This document shows, piece after piece, positions 44,256 through 53,507 of a stretch of DNA of 64,000 nucleotides. Position 1 is the stretch's first letter. Every line of letters begins with the position of its first letter. The notes under the pieces are model-generated. The model was not told where the DNA came from. It searched no databases and saw only the letters and a program-made list of their open reading frames with translations. The translations under genes and the position numbers were made by a program. The stretch is from Eubacterium sp. Its GTDB lineage: Bacteria; Bacillota; Clostridia; Oscillospirales; Acutalibacteraceae. The stretch covers positions 124,001 through 188,000 of the forward strand of contig JAFSTE010000021.1 in assembly GCA_017450645.1 (NCBI GenBank), given 5' to 3'.

Positions 44256-45329
44256 ATGAGCAGATATGTTATAGATAAAAAGGCGCTTGATGATAACATC
44301 GAGCTTGTTAAAAAGCTTGCGGGCGTACCCGTAATCGGTGTAGTTAAGGGCAACGGCTACGGCTTCGGGATTAAAGAGCTTACCGCTGTTTTAAAGGCGC
44401 ACGACATAAAGACCTTTGCGGTGACCGAGGTTACGGACATACCGATTTTAAAGGAAGTTCTTGATAACGAGGACATACTCGTTATGCGCTCGACCTGCGT
44501 TAAAAGCGAGGCTGAGTTAATCGCAAAAAACGGCGCGACAGCAACGATAGGCTCGCTCGAGAGCGCTAAGATTATGGACGAGGTTTCAAAAGAGCTTGGC
44601 GTTAAAACGAAGTGCCATCTTAAAATTGATACGGGTATGGGGCGTTACGGATTTATGCCGAGCGAGATTGAAAGCGCTATTAAGTGCTACTCGTTTGAAA
44701 ATCTTAAATTCACCGGAATTTACACGCATTTTTCATCTGCGTTCAGAAACAGCGAGCTTACAAAGGCGCAGCTTACGATGTTTAAAGACACGGCTCAAAA
44801 GATAAAGGACGAGGTCGGCGAAACAGGTATAATGCACGCTGCAAACTCCCCTGCTCTTTTAAATGTTGATGGCGTTTCACTCGACAGCGTAAGGATAGGC
44901 TCGGCGTTTACGGGCAGAGTTATTACAAGGAACAAAACGGGACTAACCCGCCTCGGTTCACTCGAAGCAGAGGTAGTTGACACAAAGGTTGTTCCCGCGG
45001 GATACAGCATCGGCTACAACGGACTTTACACCACAAAAAGAGAAACAAAGATTGCTATTGTGCCTATCGGTCACTATGACGGCTTCGGTCTTGCTAAAGA
45101 GAAGGAGCAATACGACCTCAGGTACTCTATGTCGGTGTTTAAGCGATATTTAAAGAAGCAGCAGATGTATGTCAGAATTAACGGCGAAATGCACTATGTT
45201 ATCGGCGGTATCGGTCTGTCGCACACCGCGGTAGATATAACGGGTACAGACATAAAGCCGGGCGACATAGCAAGCGTAGACATCTCGCCGCTTATGGTAA
45301 ACCCGAGAATCGAAAGAGTATATAAATAA
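44256..45329 (+). CDS. alanine-racemase-like PLP enzyme
   Basis: 357 residues. The PLP lysine is in VIGVVKGNGYGFG near residue 31, a variant of the VKANAYGHG motif. The barrel continues with HLKIDTGMGRYGFMPSE. The C-terminal domain keeps the catalytic Tyr in SIGYNGLYTTKRE and IVPIGHYDGFG, but the usual VSMDQ loop is replaced by IGGIGLSHTAVD, so substrate choice may differ from Alr. It is coupled to a FemXAB gene (three bases apart). It could supply a D-amino acid for cross-bridges or resemble VanT-type racemases. Confidence 0.8.
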   Translation: MSRYVIDKKALDDNIELVKKLAGVPVIGVVKGNGYGFGIKELTAVLKAHDIKTFAVTEVTDIPILKEVLDNEDILVMRSTCVKSEAELIAKNGATATIGSLESAKIMDEVSKELGVKTKCHLKIDTGMGRYGFMPSEIESAIKCYSFENLKFTGIYTHFSSAFRNSELTKAQLTMFKDTAQKIKDEVGETGIMHAANSPALLNVDGVSLDSVRIGSAFTGRVITRNKTGLTRLGSLEAEVVDTKVVPAGYSIGYNGLYTTKRETKIAIVPIGHYDGFGLAKEKEQYDLRYSMSVFKRYLKKQQMYVRINGEMHYVIGGIGLSHTAVDITGTDIKPGDIASVDISPLMVNPRIERVYK

Positions 45330-45356
45330 AACATCACACTTTGTTCGTGCGATGTT
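45330..45356 (+). terminator. hairpin downstream of the racemase gene
   Basis: AACATC/CAC (45330-45339) pairs with GTG/GATGTT (45347-45356) with one mismatch. No T-tract follows, so the stronger hairpin 13 bases downstream is probably the real terminator. Confidence 0.35.
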
Positions 45357-45368
45357 ACGGCTAAAATA

Positions 45369-45400
45369 AAATCTCCAAACCGTTTGGTTTGGAGATTTTT
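45369..45400. terminator. bidirectional intrinsic terminator between racemase and cotH genes
   Basis: Perfect 13-bp arms AAATCTCCAAACC (45369-45381) and GGTTTGGAGATTT (45386-45398) with loop GTTT. TTTTTT follows on the plus strand and TTTATTTTAG on the minus strand. The two genes converge here. Confidence 0.93.
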
Positions 45401-45402
45401 TG

Positions 45403-48400
45403 TTATTTTTCATAATTGAAGCTATCGGACCTCTTGCCGACTAATGATTCAAACGAGTGCTTATAAACATCCGATAAATCTTCGTCGTCAAGCTGGGTTA
45501 TGTAGCCCCAGTCACGACCGTTGATAACACCGTCGCCGTTCATATCTACACATACTACAGGAACGGTAATTTCGCTGTTTGGCTTAACCTTAAAGGTATA
45601 CGAATTAACGAAAGTGCCGTTCTTGGAAACCTCTGCGGTATAGGTTTCGCCGATAGTGAGCTGTACGGTAGCCGAGCCGTCCTCTGTACGGAAGGTATTT
45701 CCGTCGATGCTTACGGTAGCGTCGGTCGGAATTGTACCCGTTGTATCAAGCTCGTTTTCAAGCACAACGGTATTAATAGTAACATCGGTAGCGGGTGCGT
45801 TTTCAATACCGCTTATTATGATATTATCAATACCAGTATTACCCTTAAGCATATCAACAAGCTCGTCGCCTTCGATAGTTTCGCCGCCGTTGATAAACAG
45901 CTTAAGATAGAGCTCCTCCTGATTATCGCAAGCGCTCGGAAGCTTAAAGTTATTATAAGTTTCCACTGTAGAAGCGGACGCGTCGTTACTTATAGACCTT
46001 ACATTAGACGAAGGAATATAGGTATATGTACTGCCGTTAGTCGAATAAGCAAGACCCCAGTCACGCGGACCCTTGTTAGACGAAAGCTGCTCGAGATTAA
46101 GCGTAATATCGTGATAGCCCCTTGTAGTCGTCTTAATGTACCAGTAGCCGTTCTCGTCGGGAGTATCGAGCGGAGTCGACTTATCGTACATAAAGAAGTT
46201 ATCCGAAGCCCACGCAACCTTAACGGTGTAGGTATCGTCGTAAACAAGCGTTGCGGGTGTGTAGCCGTTAGGATACATCATAAGCTCGCCTTCGGCACCC
46301 GAGGTGCTTGACGCCTTAGTGCCTGTTGAGTCGAGGTAATACGCGAGCGCTCTTGACGAGGAGTTATAATTAAATTCGCAAATCGTTGTGCCCTTATAAT
46401 AATAGGTTCTTGTATTAACAGGGCTTCTGTCCTCGCCGTCACCCGACCAAACCGAAACGGTGTATCCTTCGTTAGAATACGGGTTAAAGTCAGTTGCGTT
46501 CTGGATAACAATACCCGATTCACTGTTATAGTTACCCGAAAGGATAATGTTTTTATCGCTGTCTACAACCGAATAGTGCATATTGTCGCCGTCAGCGCTG
46601 TAATACTTAAGGTTACCCGTATCGCCGAAATAGTCCGAGGTTTTATTAGTATACGGCATTTTAGCGTCGCCGCTCTGATTACCGGCAAAGATTATATCGT
46701 TAATATAAAGGTTACCCTTAGAAGCATTATTGTGAAGCCTTGTAGAAGGCGTTGTAGCGCTGCCGTGAGTTTTATTTTCGGTAGTAATAAGACGGATGAA
46801 CACCTGCTTTTGGTTATCGCAGGCAGCAGGCAGATTATAGTTCATAAATGTCTGCTCTAAAGCGCCGTTTGCGTTAAGCGCGATATTCTGCTCAACCGCG
46901 TTCCAGGTGCCGCCGTCAAGGCTGTACTGCATAGTAACGCTGTTCGGACCCTGAGCGGTGGTGTACATCTTAGCGGTAAGCGAAACATCCTCATAGCCCG
47001 AGGTCGAAATCTCAAAGGTGTAGCCCGAATACTCGCTCCAGAGTGCGCCGTCGTCAGGTGCAATCAGGAACGCGCCGTTCTTTTCGTTCCAAAGCGGAAC
47101 ATACTGCGAAACGCCGTTGGTATAAGTAGTCATTTTACCGCTTCCGTCAAACGCGCCGCCGTTAGAATAAAGTGCGCCGTTAGTAACATTTTCGGTATAT
47201 GTATCATATACAAAGTGGTTAATATCATAACCGCCGAAGGTGTAGGTTGCGGTAGTGGTGTCGGATACGATATCCTCAAACTTAGAGTATGTGCTGAGGG
47301 TTACGGTATCCCCTACCTCGGCGTTATCGTCAAACGGTGAGAACTCGCCGTTATAGAGCTTATATTCGCCGCCGAGCGAGTAGTAAACCTCTGCGCCGCC
47401 GTTATTGTCACGAATAGAGATTGTATCGGTATCAAAGAGTACCGAAGCGTCGCCGTTATCGGACTTATTGATAATAGTAGGCGCATCGAGCTCGGTAATA
47501 GCCGTAATGCGTGTACCCTTAACATAAACATTGTTAATCGACGCATCACCCGAAGGTATACCGACAATTCTATAAGTTGTGTTAATTGCAACATCGTCGC
47601 AGGCAACAGCCCTGATACGAAGGTTCTTAACATTACTGCAAGCGTCAGGAAGCGTTACATCGCTGAACGCGTCGTACATAGTCTTGTTTTTAGCGATTGT
47701 GTAGGTACTGTTCGGGATATTGATATAGTTAGTGCCGTTTAAGCTGTACTGCAGCTTCCAGACACCGGGACCTCTGTTGGTACCGCCGAGCTTAGCGGAG
47801 AACGAGATATTCTCATAGCCAAGGGTATTAAGCGTTGTTTCAAAGTACGGGTACTCGCCCCACGCAAGACCGTCCGATTTATCGGTTGAAATAATCGGTG
47901 AGTAATCCTTGGTAATAACCGTAGTCGGATTTGAGTACAGGTCTTCAGACCACTTAATTTTAGCGGTAGAGGTAGCATTAACGCTGCCCTTTAGCAGTGC
48001 GGTTTCCTTAAGCTGACCGTCGGTTGCAGGATATGCGTATCCGCCGCTTGTGTCAGCATTAGCAAGGTCCGCCTCGTTAAGTGAATAATCATATACCCAC
48101 TGTGCAAGGGTTTCGGTGTAATTAGTCGGCTTTTCGCCGGCATAGATTGTACATTCATTAGAGGTTACCGAACCTGCAAGGGATACATTATCGCCGCTTG
48201 CAACTACCTTAATAGTCTTACCCGCGTCAGAAGCGGATACGTTATACTCGTTAGATGTAGCGCCGCCGATTGCAACATTATCGGCATACCACTGAAGCGT
48301 TACAAGGTCGCTTACATCGTCGCCGTTTTCGTTAGTAACCGAAACATTCAGCACATCGTCCTTATACGCTGCTGCGGGTATCTGGGCGCTGCCCTCGAAA

Positions 48401-50649
48401 ATACCCTTAACTATATTAAAGTTAAGATTATAGCTGCCCTCGTACTTGCCGGTACCGTCAACTTTAATTCTTGCTGCGCCTGCGGCAATATTGTTAGTAT
48501 AAGTAAGTGTGTAATCCTTACCCTCCTGAAGAGTTGTACTGCCGTCGGTAATTGTAACGCCGGGCTCAATCGGGCTGCCGGTACAAGTCTGATTATCAAT
48601 ATTTGCAAAGTTACAGGTAGAAATATCGGTCTTCGGGAATTCGCCGTTAATCCAGGTCTGTCTTGCGGTAAGCCAGTTTCTTATACCTGTTTTAATCGTG
48701 TCAGCATTATAATCCGAATTCTCATAAAGCCTCAGGGCGTTCATTTTGCCCGATTTTTCTACTGTATCAACATAGTAGTCAACATTATGGAGAACGCCGT
48801 TATCGTCGTCCTCGCTTGCGGTGAGGATATCAACAGCAGGCGAAATTGTGTTATACCACTCGCTCTTAGCCATAGTCGTAAAGTCGTCACAGTTTGTTGC
48901 AAGCGCACCGTAGAAGGATAACGGAGCTTCGCTGTCCTTACTATAGCTTGTAGAGGTGTCCCTTGTTCTCCAACGGTAAATTCTTGTATTTTTAGTGTAC
49001 CATCCGCTTGTGGAAGTCCAGCTGTGACCCCAGCGCGAACCGTTTGACGAATAACCGATTGAGTTATCCATATCCCAGAGCGGACCTGCGTAAACCTTAG
49101 AGTCTACCGAATCGACATCCTTAAAAAAGTATGTTGAAGATACCGAGGAGTCCATATTCTTAAAGTACTCCTGAGTCCAGTAATACTTAACAGCTGAATC
49201 GGCGTCAAGGAGCTCGCTCCATCTCTTGCCGCGATACTGCGACTCCGGAGCGGGGTTAGTAACGGATCTATCTCCGTATGCAAGCGTAGAGCCAAGAGAG
49301 CTGCAGTTCGTTTCAACAGACCTGCTCGGTACTGTACCGCCGTTATAGATTGCGCCGCCGATTGCATACAAAAGCGGATAGCAATAATCAATCTGGTGAC
49401 GGCTTATATAGTCGTTACTCTTAACTACCCAGCCTTGGCGGTTATAAGCGCAAAAGCCGCAGTTTTCTACCGCCCAGCGCTGGGATATCTCGAGCTCAAA
49501 CAGATAGCCGCCCGTTAAGTCCGAAGGGTCGTTAATATTTGTATAATTGATACCCGTATTTGAGGTTTTGGCATAGGCGCTGTATCTGCGCGAGCCGATA
49601 CTGTGGCCGTGATAGTTAGAGCTGTATTCGGTATAATATGTAGTAGAATTATCCGCGTTAATGGTTCTCGTCGAAAGGCCGAGAGTATCCATATCGGCAG
49701 GAATTACCGTACCCGTAGCCTCGTCAACAGTACCGTTTGCAATTTCGAGGTTTTCGTAGTTATCGGTAACATTAATTCTGTTAGATTTAATTTCAACTTT
49801 TTCTGAGAGCGCATATGAGCCGTAATACTGCTGATTAATATACAAATCAACGGGCTTACAATGCGGCTGATATTTAATGCCTATATAGTCGGCGAAGTCA
49901 TAAGTAAGCTGGTTTTTAATTAGCGAGCCGTCAACATGGTTAGCCATAAGGCACCATTTTCTCGCCTTCGGCATACCGAGAAGCTTAGTTGAGTTTGCAA
50001 GCTTAATGTTATAGGGCTTTTTATCGTAACCCCATGTGGCGTTACCTCTGCCCTTAATGCTTGAAAGCTCGCCGTCATACTCAAGCGTACCGTCGGCATT
50101 TACTACCATGATAGTACCGCTTTCGCTATTGTCCTTACTGCTGTGGATAGAGGACATCGAGCCGCTGCTGGTGTCGATATATACCGCGCCTACATCGCCC
50201 GATTTCATTACATTAAGCGTGTAAGTTTCGCCGCCGAGATTGAGCGTATACACTAATTTTGTACCGCCCTCGTCAGCGTCCTTAAACACATCGGTAGGCT
50301 GTCCGCTGACAACCGTAGAGCCATTAACCGTTGCGTAGTCCGCCAAGAACCAAACCTTAAGATTATTACAGTCAGCGTTTGACGGCAAAAACAGATAGAA
50401 GTTAGACGAGCTTGTTGAGCGCGCGAACACGCCTACAGCGCCAACCATCGAAGTTTTGTCGCCCGAAGCGAAGTTATAAAGGTCGCTTTGCTTAATTCTG
50501 TTCTCGGGGTCAGCCCAGAAATTAACCGCTGTGCTCTCAAGCTCGATAGGTGTGCTGATAGCTTCGGCAGTTATCGGCATAACGACAACTGCGCCGACAA
50601 TTAATGTCAGCGACAGAAGTAATGATAGTATCCGTTTTGTTGTTTTCAT
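45403..50649 (-). CDS. giant secreted CotH kinase-family protein with lectin-like repeats and dockerin-like end
   Basis: 1748 residues from ATG at 50649; a GTG at 50658 would add three. A signal peptide (ILSLLLSLTLIVGAVVVMPI) is followed by a ~130-residue domain. The CotH kinase-like domain (about 185-640) carries GRGNATWGYDKKPYNIKL near 200, LMANHVDGSLIKNQL and AGPLWDMDNSIGY near 523. Ig-like domains fill ~690-840. Three diverged repeats (~845-1040, ~1140-1325, ~1455-1615), each with a LPxACxN-type Cys motif, look like sugar-binding jelly rolls. A single dockerin-type loop DMNGDGVINGRDW lies near 1701. CotH proteins are atypical kinases; this one would act outside the cell, perhaps docked to a cohesin or wall. 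It is last in a four-gene operon. Confidence 0.88.
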   Translation of the reverse strand: MKTTKRILSLLLSLTLIVGAVVVMPITAEAISTPIELESTAVNFWADPENRIKQSDLYNFASGDKTSMVGAVGVFARSTSSSNFYLFLPSNADCNNLKVWFLADYATVNGSTVVSGQPTDVFKDADEGGTKLVYTLNLGGETYTLNVMKSGDVGAVYIDTSSGSMSSIHSSKDNSESGTIMVVNADGTLEYDGELSSIKGRGNATWGYDKKPYNIKLANSTKLLGMPKARKWCLMANHVDGSLIKNQLTYDFADYIGIKYQPHCKPVDLYINQQYYGSYALSEKVEIKSNRINVTDNYENLEIANGTVDEATGTVIPADMDTLGLSTRTINADNSTTYYTEYSSNYHGHSIGSRRYSAYAKTSNTGINYTNINDPSDLTGGYLFELEISQRWAVENCGFCAYNRQGWVVKSNDYISRHQIDYCYPLLYAIGGAIYNGGTVPSRSVETNCSSLGSTLAYGDRSVTNPAPESQYRGKRWSELLDADSAVKYYWTQEYFKNMDSSVSSTYFFKDVDSVDSKVYAGPLWDMDNSIGYSSNGSRWGHSWTSTSGWYTKNTRIYRWRTRDTSTSYSKDSEAPLSFYGALATNCDDFTTMAKSEWYNTISPAVDILTASEDDDNGVLHNVDYYVDTVEKSGKMNALRLYENSDYNADTIKTGIRNWLTARQTWINGEFPKTDISTCNFANIDNQTCTGSPIEPGVTITDGSTTLQEGKDYTLTYTNNIAAGAARIKVDGTGKYEGSYNLNFNIVKGIFEGSAQIPAAAYKDDVLNVSVTNENGDDVSDLVTLQWYADNVAIGGATSNEYNVSASDAGKTIKVVASGDNVSLAGSVTSNECTIYAGEKPTNYTETLAQWVYDYSLNEADLANADTSGGYAYPATDGQLKETALLKGSVNATSTAKIKWSEDLYSNPTTVITKDYSPIISTDKSDGLAWGEYPYFETTLNTLGYENISFSAKLGGTNRGPGVWKLQYSLNGTNYINIPNSTYTIAKNKTMYDAFSDVTLPDACSNVKNLRIRAVACDDVAINTTYRIVGIPSGDASINNVYVKGTRITAITELDAPTIINKSDNGDASVLFDTDTISIRDNNGGAEVYYSLGGEYKLYNGEFSPFDDNAEVGDTVTLSTYSKFEDIVSDTTTATYTFGGYDINHFVYDTYTENVTNGALYSNGGAFDGSGKMTTYTNGVSQYVPLWNEKNGAFLIAPDDGALWSEYSGYTFEISTSGYEDVSLTAKMYTTAQGPNSVTMQYSLDGGTWNAVEQNIALNANGALEQTFMNYNLPAACDNQKQVFIRLITTENKTHGSATTPSTRLHNNASKGNLYINDIIFAGNQSGDAKMPYTNKTSDYFGDTGNLKYYSADGDNMHYSVVDSDKNIILSGNYNSESGIVIQNATDFNPYSNEGYTVSVWSGDGEDRSPVNTRTYYYKGTTICEFNYNSSSRALAYYLDSTGTKASSTSGAEGELMMYPNGYTPATLVYDDTYTVKVAWASDNFFMYDKSTPLDTPDENGYWYIKTTTRGYHDITLNLEQLSSNKGPRDWGLAYSTNGSTYTYIPSSNVRSISNDASASTVETYNNFKLPSACDNQEELYLKLFINGGETIEGDELVDMLKGNTGIDNIIISGIENAPATDVTINTVVLENELDTTGTIPTDATVSIDGNTFRTEDGSATVQLTIGETYTAEVSKNGTFVNSYTFKVKPNSEITVPVVCVDMNGDGVINGRDWGYITQLDDEDLSDVYKHSFESLVGKRSDSFNYEK

Positions 50650-50666
50650 TTTATCCACAACCTTTA

Positions 50667-52748
50667 TTATTTACTGGTCGAAAGCGTTACTTTACAAATT
50701 CCGTAATTACCGTCCCAATTCCACGCGCCTTCTCTCTCGGCACCGTCGGCTTCGATTTCGTAATTCTTCTTACTAACCGAGGACGAGGAATAGAGGAATT
50801 TAATACAATGATTACTCGAAGAAGCAAGACCCTTAATCTTCCACTTAACGGGCTTTTTCGTTTCTTCGGTGTTCTTTTTAACCTTTTTGACTGTTCTGCA
50901 GCCGATGGTTCTCTGAGAAGGACTGAAGTTATAGTCCGAAAGTCTCTTGCTCTCGCCAATTACGGTACCGCCGGCGATTTTAAAGTGGTCGCCCTTGCCC
51001 TCGCGGATACCGTCTTTTCTGTTAACTCTTTCGCCGTTGTCCCAGCGCTCCTGAATATTAACGCGGCGCACCTTAAACGCTGATTTATTAAGCGCTATTA
51101 CAGTACAGTGACCGCCCGAAATATCTATCGAGCTCTCTGCGTCAATACCGTCGCAGGCTGAGGACTCGGCATTAAGCGTACCGCCCTCCTGATTATATCT
51201 TGTGCATCTTATGGAGTCGCCGTTTGACTCGATATTAAGAGTACCGGACTCGAGGTTAACCTTATTGTAAGCGAATATACCTCTTGAGCCGCCGATACTG
51301 CTCGTAACGCCAAACGCCGCAGTTTTAAGAGTAACGCTGCAATTCTTAATAGAAACGCTCTTTGACGAGCAGATTACATTATTAGCGTTTGAAGTCGCCT
51401 TCATAGTAACCTTACCGTTACCCTTAATGGTAAGCTTAGACTCGTTATAGATAATGCCCGTCTGAACATTAGCCGAGCTTTCAAAGGTGCTCGAAGTGCC
51501 CGTCGGGAAGGTCAAATCGACATCGGGAGCACTCTGTCTGTCGGACAAGTCCTCCATAGCGTCGTTAAGCGTATCGTCCATAGCGCTTTCGGCAGCCGCC
51601 TCGGCTTCGATAAACGAACGGTCAAACTCCTCGGAGTCGTTTATAATCTGGATAATATTACCCTTGTTATATGTAATATCTACATCCTCAAATCTGAGCT
51701 CCGCATTTTCGGTATTTTTAAGCTTAACCTTTATAACGCCGTGCCAGTTATCGGTTTCGGAGGTAATGCGGTATGCGCCCGCTTTTGTAACAGTTACCTC
51801 ACCGCTTGAAATAGACACGCCGCTTGACGAGGACTCGGCTTTACCGTTCTTTTTAAGTACAATATTTTCGTACTCGTCCTGCTCAGTCGGATTATCGGGG
51901 TTGTCGGGGTTGTCGGGATTATCGGGATTACTCGGGTCGTCGGGGTTAGTAGGACTATCGGGGTCGGACGGATTATCGGGGTCATTGCCGTTATCGTCCT
52001 TGTCCTTATCGTCCTTGTCGTCCTTACCGTCGCCGTCTTTGTCCTTATCGTCCGGGGCTGCGGTAGTGGTTTCTTTCTCCTCAGTAGAAGCGGTTTCCTG
52101 ATTAACCCTGTCTCTTACCTTTTCATTTTTGTAGTCAACCTTATCAACGGGTATCCTTTTGCCGTCGATAATGGCATATACTACGCCCTTTTCGGTTACA
52201 ATCTTTACAATCGTATCGGTAAGGATATAGTGAGTAGAGCCCTTTTTGTTAACAACCTTTTTGAGCTTTAAAAACTCGTCAGTCTTTTTATTACTGTTGG
52301 CGTCTGAATAATCCTGCAAAATAAGAAGGTTACCCTTTTCGTCCGCGTAGGACTTAACGGTAATTAAATTCTTGCTCTTATCTTTTGTAAGAGTAATCTG
52401 CTTTTTGGTATTACTTGCCTGAACAACACTGCCTATCGCGGGAAAATCCTTAGCGCCTAAAATCTTATTAGCCTTATCGGTTACGTAGATAATATAAGCC
52501 GCAATTACCTTTTTGCCCGTTTTTTCGTAAATAGGCGAAATTTTAATTGTATTGTCGCCGTCAACTACCTCAAAGAACGAAATATCCTCACTCTCTACGC
52601 TTTTAATAGTAGTCTGGGCAATAGCCTCAAGCTCGCTGTTTTCGCCCGTTGTGCCCTCGCCGCTTGTCGCGGTTTTGGAGCAGGCGGAAAAAGCCATTAT
52701 GCACGCAAGCAGTAACGCCAGTACAGCATATACTTTTTTGTTATTCAT
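50667..52748 (-). CDS. lipoprotein with carbohydrate-binding (DUF4353-like) beta-helix domain
   Basis: 693 residues. The lipobox signal is AVLALLLACIMAFSAC. An N-terminal ~200-residue domain is followed by a long acidic linker of Asp/Asn/Pro/Lys repeats (about residues 225-295). The C-terminal ~390 residues hold repeated short strand motifs (GNGKVTMKATSNANNVICSS, CSVTLKTAAFGVTSSIGG, GTLNIESNGDSIRC, GGHCTVIALNKS), a right-handed beta-helix of the carbohydrate-binding DUF4353 group. It should sit on the outer face and bind a polymer. It lies 17 bases before the CotH gene and 32 after the DUF4956 gene. Confidence 0.8.
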   Translation of the reverse strand: MNNKKVYAVLALLLACIMAFSACSKTATSGEGTTGENSELEAIAQTTIKSVESEDISFFEVVDGDNTIKISPIYEKTGKKVIAAYIIYVTDKANKILGAKDFPAIGSVVQASNTKKQITLTKDKSKNLITVKSYADEKGNLLILQDYSDANSNKKTDEFLKLKKVVNKKGSTHYILTDTIVKIVTEKGVVYAIIDGKRIPVDKVDYKNEKVRDRVNQETASTEEKETTTAAPDDKDKDGDGKDDKDDKDKDDNGNDPDNPSDPDSPTNPDDPSNPDNPDNPDNPDNPTEQDEYENIVLKKNGKAESSSSGVSISSGEVTVTKAGAYRITSETDNWHGVIKVKLKNTENAELRFEDVDITYNKGNIIQIINDSEEFDRSFIEAEAAAESAMDDTLNDAMEDLSDRQSAPDVDLTFPTGTSSTFESSANVQTGIIYNESKLTIKGNGKVTMKATSNANNVICSSKSVSIKNCSVTLKTAAFGVTSSIGGSRGIFAYNKVNLESGTLNIESNGDSIRCTRYNQEGGTLNAESSACDGIDAESSIDISGGHCTVIALNKSAFKVRRVNIQERWDNGERVNRKDGIREGKGDHFKIAGGTVIGESKRLSDYNFSPSQRTIGCRTVKKVKKNTEETKKPVKWKIKGLASSSNHCIKFLYSSSSVSKKNYEIEADGAEREGAWNWDGNYGICKVTLSTSK
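51891..52057 (-). repeat. short tandem repeats encoding an Asp-rich linker
   Basis: At 51891-51980 the plus strand shows repeated nine-base units of the form TTRTCGGGR, coding Asn-Pro-Asp. At 51990-52057 units of GTCCTT/GTCGCC code Asp-Lys/Asp-Gly. These are prone to slippage, so linker length may vary between strains. Confidence 0.85.
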
Positions 52749-52780
52749 ACGCCATCACATCCTGTATGAGTTGTTTTTGT

Positions 52781-53485
52781 TTATTGAAAATGGAAGCTCT
52801 TAACTCCTGAATCAGCCTCTGAAAGAACTATCTTAAGGTTACCGTTAAGCGCTCTGATGTCGTCGAGCATCTCGCGCATCTGGTTTTCGTCCTTAAGGCT
52901 GATGTTAAATGTAATTTCAAAGAGCGCGCCGAAGTCAACGCTCTTAACTCTCTTCATTTTATAGTAAGAAGTGTATTTTGTAAGTGTTTCGTCAAAAGCA
53001 CCGACATAGTTAAGTGTTTCGGGAACTGTAACCTTTAAATCGTATGTATTACCCCTCTTGCCTGCATAATGTGTAAAGTGCAGAACGAGGATAACTACGC
53101 ACATAACAGCGCAGGCGATTGCAGCATAGAGCCAGTAGCCCATACCGCAGGTAAGACCCATAGTTACGCTTAAGAATACAAACGCGATATCCTTCGGGTC
53201 GCCGGGCGCTGACCTGAATCTTACGAGCGCAAACGCACCGGCAAGCGAGAATGCCGTTGCAACATTATTGCCGATAACATAAATTACCATACCAACAATA
53301 GGTGCAAGTAAAATGAGCGCAACGCAGAAAGCCTGTGAATAGCCCTCTTTTTTGTGGGTGAACTGATAAACAAGACTTATTACAAGTCCGATTGCAATCG
53401 CCGAGCCGAGCACTAAGAGTGTGTTCTGCCAGGTGAGTTCGCGGGCGTAGTCGCCGCTGGTCATGCTATAGAGAAAATCTTCCAT
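52781..53485 (-). CDS. DUF4956 membrane protein
   Basis: 234 residues. Four hydrophobic segments lie within residues ~20-150. The hallmark NNVATAFSLAGAFALVRFRSAPGDPKDIAFVF lies in the second half of the membrane part (read as NNVATAFSLAGAF and ALVRFRSAPGDPKD). The C-terminal ~85 residues are a soluble alpha/beta domain (DLKVTVPETLNYVGAFDETL). The family has no proven role but regularly neighbours VTC-domain proteins, as here. GGAG precedes ATG at 53485. It may be a membrane partner or channel for the VTC protein's product (inference). Confidence 0.88.
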   Translation of the reverse strand: MEDFLYSMTSGDYARELTWQNTLLVLGSAIAIGLVISLVYQFTHKKEGYSQAFCVALILLAPIVGMVIYVIGNNVATAFSLAGAFALVRFRSAPGDPKDIAFVFLSVTMGLTCGMGYWLYAAIACAVMCVVILVLHFTHYAGKRGNTYDLKVTVPETLNYVGAFDETLTKYTSYYKMKRVKSVDFGALFEITFNISLKDENQMREMLDDIRALNGNLKIVLSEADSGVKSFHFQ

Positions 53486-53507
53486 AATATGTACTCCTTA
53501 TATTATA

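Noticed and set aside
51891..51980. Possible CRISPR or phase-variable repeat array
   Set aside because: Nine-base in-frame coding repeats without spacers; they encode a linker. Length variation is possible but no array is present.
51487..52101. Plus-strand frame with Leu-Ser-Gly repeats opposite the Asp-rich linker
   Set aside because: The repeats are the reverse reading of Asn-Pro-Asp and Asp-Lys codons of the lipoprotein; not an independent gene.
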